Source: Chloroflexota bacterium (lineage in GTDB: Bacteria > Chloroflexota > Anaerolineae > 4572-78 > J111). Taken from it: a stretch of DNA of 64,000 nt. Below, one piece after another: positions 43,557-51,659 of this stretch. The stretch's first letter is position 1; every line of letters starts with the position of its first letter. A model generated the notes under the pieces. It worked only from the letters and a program-made list of their open reading frames with translations, searched no databases and was not told the DNA's origin. Position numbers and translations under genes: made by a program. The stretch covers positions 8,326-72,325 of the forward strand of contig BOKF01000043.1 in assembly GCA_016860845.1 (NCBI GenBank), written 5' to 3'.

Positions 43557-45085
43557 AATGCCCCATCCTGTATCCCGGCCATTAGGAGACCTACCTGCTC
43601 TTTGTTGGTTTCATTTACATCAAAAATCCCCATAATCTGACCCTTGAATATAACGGCGACGCGATCAGAAACATTAAATATTTCGTCCAGGTCTTCAGAA
43701 ATGAGTAAGATACCAACGTTGTTTCTTCTTAGCTCGACCAGTCGCCGGTATACGAATTCCATCGCACCCACATCCAGTCCCCGTGTGGGTGAACTGGCAA
43801 TAATACATTGGGGCTTCTGAGAAAGCTCGCGGGCCAGGATTATCTTTTGCAGATTACCGCCTGAAAGGGTTTTTGTTATCTGGCCTGGCGAGGAGGCGGC
43901 AATACTAAATTCACTAATCATTTGCCGGGCGAATTTATTTATTTTGCGGAAACTCAACAAAGATCCCGACCGAAAGGTATTGTTGCGATGAAGCCCCAAG
44001 ATCATGTTTTCGCCAATATTAAAATCCATTAACAGGCCCTCATAGATTCTATCTGGCGGGATGCTGCCCAATCCTTCTCCAATTCTCTCTGCCGGGGTAT
44101 GGGTAGTTACATTTTGCCCATTGAGCAGGATCTGGCCTTCAAGCGCCTCTCTTACGCCTATAATCACATCAAAAAGCTCTTTTTGACCATTACCGCCCAC
44201 TCCCGCCAGGCCCAATATCTGGTTTCTTCTAACAGATAAATTAAATTTGTTCAGGGCTACTTGCCGGTTATCTTTTAGGGTCTTTACCCCTTCAAGTTGT
44301 AGAACGACCTCGCCAGGTTCTATCGCTTCTTTCTGAACGCGAAAATCAATATCCCTACCGACCATCAACCGGGCAAGTTCTGCTTTATTTGTGTCTGATG
44401 TGTTGAGGGTGGTGATCTTCTTCCCCTTGCGCAACACCGTGACCCGGTCTGAAATGCTCATTACCTCGTACAGCTTATGGGTAATGAGGATGATGGAGAG
44501 TCCATTAGTGGTCATTTCCTTGAGAATGGTAAACAACTTATCAGTTTCCTGGGGGGTTAGTACTGCCGTCGGTTCATCCAATATTAGTAGATCCACCCCA
44601 ACATACAAGGCTTTAAGTATTTCAACCCATTGTTGTTGACTGACCGAAAGTTCAGATATGCGAGCGTTCAAATTTAAGTCTACGTTGTACTTGTCGCAGA
44701 TTGATTTGAGACGTTTGGTAGCCGTGAATAAGTCCAGTTTTATTCCTGAGGACTCGACGCCAACCACAATATTTTCAATAGCGGTCATAGGCGCAGCCAG
44801 CACAAAGTGTTGATGCACCATACCAACACCAATGTTGATAGCATCGTGAGGTGATGAGAGATGGACCAGCTCACCCTTAAAATACAAGTGGCCCGAATCC
44901 GGTTTGGAAGCACCGTAGATACATTTGGCCAAGGTTGACTTCCCTGCTCCGTTTTCACCTAAAAGACAATGAACCTCACCTTTTCTGACCTCAAAGGAGA
45001 TATTGTCATTGGCCACCACATGGGGGAAAATTTTGGTTAAATTTTCCGTATTCAAAATCAAGGGGAATGTTTGCTGCTGAGCCAT
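43553..45085 (-). CDS. BMP-type nucleoside ABC transporter ATPase with two ABC domains, system 2
   Basis: A 510-residue double-cassette ATPase. The first domain has GENGAGKST and LILDEPTAVLTP, but its signature reads LSVSQQQWVEILKAL, where Gly of the usual LSVGEQQ/LSGGQ is Ser; the second domain has an intact LSGGNLQKIILAREL. In this family one composite site often carries the activity, so the change may be tolerated. The gene follows the binding-protein gene after a 103-base gap with a hairpin. Confidence 0.9.
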   Translation of the reverse strand: MAQQQTFPLILNTENLTKIFPHVVANDNISFEVRKGEVHCLLGENGAGKSTLAKCIYGASKPDSGHLYFKGELVHLSSPHDAINIGVGMVHQHFVLAAPMTAIENIVVGVESSGIKLDLFTATKRLKSICDKYNVDLNLNARISELSVSQQQWVEILKALYVGVDLLILDEPTAVLTPQETDKLFTILKEMTTNGLSIILITHKLYEVMSISDRVTVLRKGKKITTLNTSDTNKAELARLMVGRDIDFRVQKEAIEPGEVVLQLEGVKTLKDNRQVALNKFNLSVRRNQILGLAGVGGNGQKELFDVIIGVREALEGQILLNGQNVTTHTPAERIGEGLGSIPPDRIYEGLLMDFNIGENMILGLHRNNTFRSGSLLSFRKINKFARQMISEFSIAASSPGQITKTLSGGNLQKIILARELSQKPQCIIASSPTRGLDVGAMEFVYRRLVELRRNNVGILLISEDLDEIFNVSDRVAVIFKGQIMGIFDVNETNKEQVGLLMAGIQDGAL

Positions 45086-45111
45086 CCAAACCTCCCTCTA
45101 TCACTCATGCT

Positions 45112-45162
45112 TAATTGGACGCCCGAAGTCGCTCAAGTTAGGGGAAGACGGGCGTCCAGTTA
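45112..45162 (-). promoter_or_regulatory. Intercistronic stem-loop after BMP-type binding protein 2
   Basis: Arms taattggacgcccg (45112-45125) and cgggcgtccagtta (45149-45162) pair at 13 of 14 positions around a 23-base loop. As in the other two transporter operons of this window, it is placed directly after the binding-protein gene and before the ATPase gene. Confidence 0.72.
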
Positions 45163-45188
45163 TCTGGCTTGCCGTATTTTTTACGAAC

Positions 45189-46271
45189 TTAATCCGATTC
45201 CACCGGAGCTGGATTAAAAGGCACCTTAAGTTTGCCATTTATAATGTCCTGTCTGGCCTTACTTACCGCATCTTTCACTTCTTGGGGCAACTCGGAGTCA
45301 AAGTTGTGATAAGGTGCAATATCACATCCTCCTTCAGCCATACTATATACAATCTCTTTCATCGGGGCATCATATGGTGTGCCGTTAACCTGATGTTCCC
45401 ACCAGGCATCAATCAAATGGTGAATTACTGGGTCCCAACGAGCCAGGGTGCTGGAAACAACCACCTCTGGGGCAAGGGAGTTCTGATCCACATAGTGACC
45501 AAATGCCAGTGCGCCTTTTTCCTGAGCAGCCTCAAAGGGGCCAAATCGTTCGGCAAATATGATATCCGCACCTGCTGCGATTTGGGCCAAGGCAGATTCC
45601 TTGGCCTTGGGTGGGTCGAACCAACTCTCGATGTAGGTCATTTTTACCTTGACCTTGGGATTGACCGACTGGGCGCCGGCAATATACCCGTTTAGCGGCA
45701 GATTGACATTATCAAAAGGAAAGCCCGCCACAACGCCAATGGTATCAGCCTTGGTGGTCATCCCGGCAATCATGCCCAGCAAGTAAGCCGCCTCATGCAC
45801 ATACATTTGCACCCAGTACATATTGCCCCCGCGCGGTTCAAAGCCGGAACCCGAGGCGGCGATAAGCAGTTCAGGAAATCCCTGGCGCAGCGCGTCGGCG
45901 GAGTCCGGATAAACCCCGTGGTGCCACAAAATGCCGTATTCGCCAGTGTTAGCAAATTCGCGCATTACCCGCTCGCCATCTGGACTGGCAATGCTTTCGG
46001 CAAATTTATAGCTTATGTTGAGGCCATGGGGTTTTTCCGCAATTACCCGTTCCAGGGATTGGATCATGGCTGTGTTCCACGGTTCCTCCAGGGTAGACTG
46101 GTTCATCAGTGCAATTTTTAGTTCGGTGGGTGTATTTTGTGTTTTTTCCTGGACGACTGCTTCGCCGCCTTTATCTCCTGCTGGCTGCGGTGTTGTACCC
46201 CCACATGCGCCGGTCAAAACTGATACTATCAGTAATGGAACGATAATATGAAACCACTTTTTGTTAAACAT
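45189..46271 (-). CDS. BMP-family substrate-binding lipoprotein, system 2
   Basis: A 360-residue lipoprotein: signal peptide with lipobox LTGAC, short linker, then the BMP fold with LKIALMNQSTLEEPWNTA and a VVAGFPFDNVNLPLNGYIAGAQSVNPKVK core. It differs strongly from the system-1 protein in the ligand region (WHHGVYPDSAD versus HSFSYQDSV), so a different nucleoside, base or other heterocycle is likely. It is transcribed ahead of its ATPase and permeases. The 166-base gap before it holds AT-rich sequence without a promoter I can defend. Confidence 0.9.
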   Translation of the reverse strand: MFNKKWFHIIVPLLIVSVLTGACGGTTPQPAGDKGGEAVVQEKTQNTPTELKIALMNQSTLEEPWNTAMIQSLERVIAEKPHGLNISYKFAESIASPDGERVMREFANTGEYGILWHHGVYPDSADALRQGFPELLIAASGSGFEPRGGNMYWVQMYVHEAAYLLGMIAGMTTKADTIGVVAGFPFDNVNLPLNGYIAGAQSVNPKVKVKMTYIESWFDPPKAKESALAQIAAGADIIFAERFGPFEAAQEKGALAFGHYVDQNSLAPEVVVSSTLARWDPVIHHLIDAWWEHQVNGTPYDAPMKEIVYSMAEGGCDIAPYHNFDSELPQEVKDAVSKARQDIINGKLKVPFNPAPVESD

Positions 46272-46437
46272 GGTTGAGATTCCCCTTTCATTTACATGTT
46301 ACAAAGATTGTAGAGTACACTTTTCTCAAAACTACCTTGTCTCAATTTATGTTATTATTTACCTCCCTCTCCCCTTCTTTTTTCCAAAGCTTCGTTCTTC
46401 AGCTCAGCTTGCTACCAGCTCCATTGTTACCGAAAAA

Positions 46438-47865
46438 CTATTTTGCTATTGGGTCGTATGGGAACGACCGACGCCAAATAGGTGTAGTGAGAGAAATACC
46501 ATAGCGTTTTTCGGTGCGCTGTACCAGCGCGGCGGCCGATTCGTTCTGACGTTTGACAAGTTGCGGCAAATTGACCCCAACCAGTTGACCATCACGTACC
46601 CGAATTTGGCCATTCACAATTGATAGATCGACCTGACCGGAAGCACACAACACTTGAGCGGCCACTGGGTCGTGCAAACCACCGGCAAAGGGAAGTTTGT
46701 GCATATTAATTGCAATCAGGTCGGCGGCCATACCGGGGGCCAGCATCCCGATGTCGTCCCTTCGGAGCAGCCGGGCCGAGCCCAAAGTAGCCAGTTCCAG
46801 CGCCTGCGTCGGCGACATGGCGTCTGCTCCAAAGTGAATACGTTGCAGAAGTAAAGCATTGCGGGCTTCATTCAATAGGTTCGACGAATTATTGGCCGCA
46901 CTGCCGTCTACTCCCAACCCTACGGCCACACCTTTCTTTAACAATGACGGTACCCGACAGCAGCCGGCAGCTGTATACATATTGGAGTTTGGGCAGTGAG
47001 CTACCGCAGTGCCGGTGCGGGCCATTAACTCTATTTCATCATCTGAAAGAACCACTGCATGAGCATACCAGATATCATCCCCAACCCAACCCCAATCTTC
47101 GGCCACGTATACGGAGCTTTTGCCGTAAGTTTCCAGCATATATTTGGCATCATCGGGACACTCGGCCAAATGGGTGTGGCTGCAAACGCCGTATTTGCGA
47201 GCCAATTCAACGCTGTCGTGCATCAGGCGAGGACTCACCGAAAATGGGGAACAGGGCGCATTGGCAATACGCACCATCGCGCGTGGATTCGAGTCGTGGT
47301 AAGTCTTGATCAGATACTCGGTGTCGGCTAAAATATCATCTTCATCCTCAACGATGTGATCTGGAGGCAGGCCCCCTTTACTTTCACCCACCGACATACT
47401 GCCTCGTGCCAGGTGAAAGCGTATGCCAATATCCTGAGCTGCTTTGATACCAGTGTCAAAGCGCATATCATTGACCTTAATGTAACTATGATCGACGGTA
47501 GTGGTGCAGCCAGATAATAGTAACTCAGCGTGGTTTATCATCGACGCGATATATTGGTCTTCGTCGGTCACTTCGCTCATCAATAAATATAAAACCCGCA
47601 GCCAGCTAAATAAGGAAACATCTTGTAGTGGGGGGATATTGCGTAACAAGCTCTGGAACATATGGTGATGAGTGTTTATGAGGCCAGGCATTACCATATG
47701 TCCGGACAGGTCAATCCTCCTGTCGGCCACCGGCAGTTCAGTATCGGCGGCGCCAATCTGTTCAATACCATTATCTCTGATAAGTATCCAGGTATTTTTC
47801 AGAACGCGGCGTTCTTCATCAAAAGTAGCCAGTGTATCGATTTTTTCCAATAATAATGTAGACAT
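46438..47865 (-). CDS. 8-oxoguanine-deaminase-like amidohydrolase, copy B
   Basis: A 475-residue TRZ/ATZ amidohydrolase. Metal and catalytic residues are in LINTHHHMFQSLLRN, TTTVDHSYI, SHTHLAE, and GLGVDGSAANN. The segments GGLPPDHIVEDEDDIL and ANAPCSPFSVS are typical of 8-oxoguanine and guanine-type deaminases. It deaminates a purine-like ring (inference by family). It is the second of two paralogs alternating with molybdenum-subunit genes. It starts with gggtgga before the ATG. Confidence 0.85.
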   Translation of the reverse strand: MSTLLLEKIDTLATFDEERRVLKNTWILIRDNGIEQIGAADTELPVADRRIDLSGHMVMPGLINTHHHMFQSLLRNIPPLQDVSLFSWLRVLYLLMSEVTDEDQYIASMINHAELLLSGCTTTVDHSYIKVNDMRFDTGIKAAQDIGIRFHLARGSMSVGESKGGLPPDHIVEDEDDILADTEYLIKTYHDSNPRAMVRIANAPCSPFSVSPRLMHDSVELARKYGVCSHTHLAECPDDAKYMLETYGKSSVYVAEDWGWVGDDIWYAHAVVLSDDEIELMARTGTAVAHCPNSNMYTAAGCCRVPSLLKKGVAVGLGVDGSAANNSSNLLNEARNALLLQRIHFGADAMSPTQALELATLGSARLLRRDDIGMLAPGMAADLIAINMHKLPFAGGLHDPVAAQVLCASGQVDLSIVNGQIRVRDGQLVGVNLPQLVKRQNESAAALVQRTEKRYGISLTTPIWRRSFPYDPIAK

Positions 47866-47902
47866 TCCACCCGCTCCATTTTTTTAGTTTTTCCCGGATT
47901 TC

Positions 47903-50218
47903 CTATTTGGTGGGTTCCGAAGAGGTTTCAGACAACGCATCCAGAGCCTTAAGCACCTTCTCCGGCGTGATCGGTAATTCCTGAATTCGCACACCCACCG
48001 CATTGTAAATGGCGTTGGCAATGGCCGCCGATGGGCCAATAATGGGCGGTTCTCCAATTCCTTTGGCTCCAAACGGCCCTTTGACTTCCGGGATTTCCAG
48101 CGGTATTGCTTCAATGGGCGGCATATCCAGAAAAGTCGGCAGCCGATAATCCAGAAAATTGGGGTTTTGTACCCGTCCTTCTTTAATTAACAGTTCTTCC
48201 CACAGGGCAAAACTAATTCCCTGCAAACCGCCTCCCTCAATTTGACCAATCACACCCTGCGGGTTGATCACCTGCCCAACATCGTGAACCGCAGTTAGAC
48301 GCTCTACGGTTACCCGGCCGGTTTCCCGATCAACGTTTACCTCAGCAACGTGCGTGCCAAAAACAAAGCTTGCTTTGGGTGGTTCGGGATAGCCCTCGCC
48401 GACCGGCTCAGGATACGATGGTGCGGCCATATAAGAGCCGTGCCCTATAATAGGCCCGCCTTTAACAAGGCGGCTGATACCGCCCAAGGCCTCAAACGAC
48501 AAACCCTCCTTTGGCCTGTTATGTGCAAAAACCCGGCCTTGCCCGGTAGTCAAGCCATCTACCGGAACTTGCAACTGCTCGGCGGCCAGAACCAACAATT
48601 GCTGTTTAACCTCTTTGGCCGCCAGCCGCAGGGCATTTCCAGTATTGAATAGGGACCGGCTGGCAATTGACCCCAGGTCATAAGGGGAGGAATCGGTATC
48701 TACGGCGGCCACTGCGACGGCGTTCAGCGGCAGGCCCAGCTCTTCCGCCACAATCTGGGCCAGACCCGTATGATTGCCTGTACCCAGGTCAGTGATGCCG
48801 GTCAAAATTGTAACTGTACCATCCTCATTCAGTTTAACTACCGCCGACGAGGACAGCAACCCCATGTCGCCAATAGTATTGGCCAAACCAATACCCCGAT
48901 AGCTACCTTTTTCTCCCTCACCAGCTTCCCAATTGGAGGCCGCCAGCGCTGCTTGCATCGTCTGCCCAACCGACACTGACCGCAACGCCTGCGTATTCAA
49001 AATAACCTCTCCGTCGGCGGCCAGATTCCGTTGCCGAAATTCCACTGGATCCAGCCCTAGCCGATGGGCCACCATATCCATTTGCGATTCTGTGGCAAAA
49101 GTCATTTGGGTCAGTCCATAGCCCCGCATACAGCCAAAATTGGGGTTATTGGTATACACACCGTAGCCGGTCACTTCCGCGTTGGGAATCGCGTACGGCC
49201 CCTGAGCAAATGTTACGGCCAGGCCCACTGTACCCAAAGTGTGGTCAGAATAACCGCCGCAGTCAGCCACCATTTTTACCTGTTTGGCCGTTATTCGACC
49301 ATCGGCCTTTACCCCCAGTTGAATAGTGATGATATACGGTGGGCAAGGCCGGCCGGCAATATGCTCCTCTTCCCGCGTCAGCATTAGCCGCACCGGTCGT
49401 CTCGCCTTGCGGGCCAGCAGAGCCACTATTGGCTCGACCGATGCCTTCAATTTACCGCCAAAGCCGCCACCCAACGCCGTGCCCACCACCCGCACTTTGG
49501 TTAGCGGCCAATCCAACGCCGCTGCTACCTCTACCTGGCATGGAAATATCTGTTGGGTGGCGGTCCACACGGTTAGCTTGCCATTAAAATCAAAGCCGGC
49601 TGTCGCCGCTCGCGGCTCAATGTAAGCCTGGTGCATGGCCTGGGTGCGGAAGGTGTCTACAAAAACATGGTCGGCCTCGGCAAAGCCTGCTTCCAGATCA
49701 CCCAGGTTCAAGCGAGTGTACAGGCAGACATTACCGTATTTTATAGCCGGGTAATGGGCGCTGTAATTATCCAAATTGGGATGCACAATAGGTGCATCCG
49801 GCTCCATAGCTGCCAGGGGATCGAACACCGCCGGCAGGTCTTCAAACTCTACCTCAATCAGGTTGATTGCCTGTTGAGCAATCTTTTCACTGTCGGCAGC
49901 CACTGCCGCAATCGCTTCGCCCCGATGCCGCACCTTATCTTTGGCAAAGACTAATTGGTCTTGCAGATAAACACCGAAGGGTTTGGCCGAAGCATCTTCG
50001 GCGGTAACAACAGCGTGGACGCCGGGCAGTACTTCAGCGCGGCTGGCGTCTAGTCGGACGATACGAGCGTGGGGTCGGCCGCTCCACAGCACTTTGGCGT
50101 AGAGCATCCCCGGCAGTTGCAAATCGGCACCGTACACGGCCCGGCCGGTCACTTTATCGGTTGCGTCCAGGCGGGTATGGTGATGTCCCACTACGGAAAA
50201 GTTGTGTTGTTTGTCCAT
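47903..50218 (-). CDS. Molybdenum hydroxylase large (molybdopterin) subunit, copy B
   Basis: A 771-residue xanthine-dehydrogenase-type Mo subunit. It starts MDKQHNFSVVGHHHTRLDATDKVTGRAV, has GTALGGGFGGKLKASVEP for the Mo-pterin, and ends with GPFGAKGIGEPPIIGPSAAIANA, containing the catalytic Glu. It has no FeS domain and must use the FeS and FAD subunits at 53998 and 54453. It is a close paralog of the gene at 51660, lying one deaminase gene away. The start at 50218 was chosen over an ATG six codons upstream because homologs begin there. Confidence 0.9.
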   Translation of the reverse strand: MDKQHNFSVVGHHHTRLDATDKVTGRAVYGADLQLPGMLYAKVLWSGRPHARIVRLDASRAEVLPGVHAVVTAEDASAKPFGVYLQDQLVFAKDKVRHRGEAIAAVAADSEKIAQQAINLIEVEFEDLPAVFDPLAAMEPDAPIVHPNLDNYSAHYPAIKYGNVCLYTRLNLGDLEAGFAEADHVFVDTFRTQAMHQAYIEPRAATAGFDFNGKLTVWTATQQIFPCQVEVAAALDWPLTKVRVVGTALGGGFGGKLKASVEPIVALLARKARRPVRLMLTREEEHIAGRPCPPYIITIQLGVKADGRITAKQVKMVADCGGYSDHTLGTVGLAVTFAQGPYAIPNAEVTGYGVYTNNPNFGCMRGYGLTQMTFATESQMDMVAHRLGLDPVEFRQRNLAADGEVILNTQALRSVSVGQTMQAALAASNWEAGEGEKGSYRGIGLANTIGDMGLLSSSAVVKLNEDGTVTILTGITDLGTGNHTGLAQIVAEELGLPLNAVAVAAVDTDSSPYDLGSIASRSLFNTGNALRLAAKEVKQQLLVLAAEQLQVPVDGLTTGQGRVFAHNRPKEGLSFEALGGISRLVKGGPIIGHGSYMAAPSYPEPVGEGYPEPPKASFVFGTHVAEVNVDRETGRVTVERLTAVHDVGQVINPQGVIGQIEGGGLQGISFALWEELLIKEGRVQNPNFLDYRLPTFLDMPPIEAIPLEIPEVKGPFGAKGIGEPPIIGPSAAIANAIYNAVGVRIQELPITPEKVLKALDALSETSSEPTK

Positions 50219-50250
50219 AATACTGTCCTGAAACAAAATTATCCGGCTCG

Positions 50251-51657
50251 CTACCAGGAGCGTTCTACAAAACTGCGGCCAAACCGTTTTTCGGTACGCT
50301 TTACCAGTTCAGCCGCCAGCCGATTCTGCTCGTTGATTAATGTCTCTACATCTGCAGTAAGTAATTGGCCGCCCTCAACCACCACCTGCCCATTGATGGC
50401 CGAAAAGCTCACCTGGGCAGGGGTACAGAATATAAGTGCCGCTACCGGGTCGTGCAGCGCCCCGGCGTAGCCAAGCTGATGCAGAGTAACCCCAATGAAA
50501 TCGGCGGCCATGCCGGGTTGTAGTACACCGATGTCATCCCGTCGCAATAACTTTGAGCCTTGTAGTGTAGCCACTTCTAGGGCCTGGGTTGCTGTCATAG
50601 CGTCGGCGCCGTATTTGACCCGCTGCAATAGCATAGCCTGGCGCACTTCGGCCAGCATATGGGAGGAGTCGTTGCTGGCGCTGCCATCCACACCCAGCCC
50701 CACGATCATCCCCGCCTGTAGCATATCCCGCACCCGCGCTATTCCAGAGCCGAGGCGCATATTGGAACAGGGGCAGTGGGCCACTGCTGTGCCGGTATTA
50801 GCCATACGCTTGATTTCGCTATCGTTCAGATGGACTCCGTGAGCATACCAAACATCACCTCCAAGCCAGCCCAGGTCGGCGGCGTAATCAACCGGTCGCT
50901 TGCCATATATTTCCAGACAGAATACTTCCTCATCTTTGGTTTCGGCCAGATGTGTGTGCAGGCCAACGCCATATTTGCGGGCCATTTCTGCACTCTCGCG
51001 CATCAGTCGCTCACTGACCGAGAACGGTGAACAAGGCGCCAGCTCAATGCGCACCATCGCTCCCGGGTTAGGGTCGTGATAGGTTTGCACCAGACGCTGG
51101 CAGTCGGCCAGAATATCATCCTCATCCTCAACTATATCGTCTGGGGGAAGCCCGCCCTGCGATTGCCCAACAGAGAAACTGCCTCGTCCCAAATGGAAGC
51201 GTATCCCCATCTCCTGAGCGGCCCTGATTTCAGTGTCAAACGCGGTGTCGTTGACGGCCAGATAGAAGTGGTCTTCGGTGGTAGTACAACCAGATAAAAC
51301 TAACTCGGCCAAAGCCAGCCGAGAGCTCGCATAGACCATTTCATCCGTCAGGCTACCCATCAGCAGGTATAAATCCTTAAGCCAGGGAAACAGAGATACA
51401 TTTTGGAGTACTGGAACACTACGCAGCATTGTTTGAAAAAAGTGGTGGTGCGTATTCACTAGCCCTGGCAGGACAATATGTCCCACCGCATCCAGCACTT
51501 TATCGGCCTCCGGGGTTACTTCGCCAGCATCACCAATCGCGGCAATCATGTTGTTTTGCACCAGGAGCCAGCCGTTCTGAATGACGCGGCGCTGGTCGTC
51601 CATTGTCACCAACCAGTCTATATTCTTTACCAGCAACGATGGTATGGGTTCAGGCAT
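50251..51657 (-). CDS. 8-oxoguanine-deaminase-like amidohydrolase, copy A
   Basis: A 468-residue paralog of the gene at 46438: LVNTHHHFFQTMLRS, TTTEDHFYL, LHTHLAET, VAHCPCSNMRLGSGIAR and GLGVDGSASND. The longer open frame upstream overlaps the preceding gene; the ATG at 51657 lies two bases after that gene's stop and follows gagg. The pair of paralogs may act on related rings, such as guanine-like and oxidised guanine-like substrates (inference). Confidence 0.87.
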   Translation of the reverse strand: MPEPIPSLLVKNIDWLVTMDDQRRVIQNGWLLVQNNMIAAIGDAGEVTPEADKVLDAVGHIVLPGLVNTHHHFFQTMLRSVPVLQNVSLFPWLKDLYLLMGSLTDEMVYASSRLALAELVLSGCTTTEDHFYLAVNDTAFDTEIRAAQEMGIRFHLGRGSFSVGQSQGGLPPDDIVEDEDDILADCQRLVQTYHDPNPGAMVRIELAPCSPFSVSERLMRESAEMARKYGVGLHTHLAETKDEEVFCLEIYGKRPVDYAADLGWLGGDVWYAHGVHLNDSEIKRMANTGTAVAHCPCSNMRLGSGIARVRDMLQAGMIVGLGVDGSASNDSSHMLAEVRQAMLLQRVKYGADAMTATQALEVATLQGSKLLRRDDIGVLQPGMAADFIGVTLHQLGYAGALHDPVAALIFCTPAQVSFSAINGQVVVEGGQLLTADVETLINEQNRLAAELVKRTEKRFGRSFVERSW

Positions 51658-51659
51658 TA

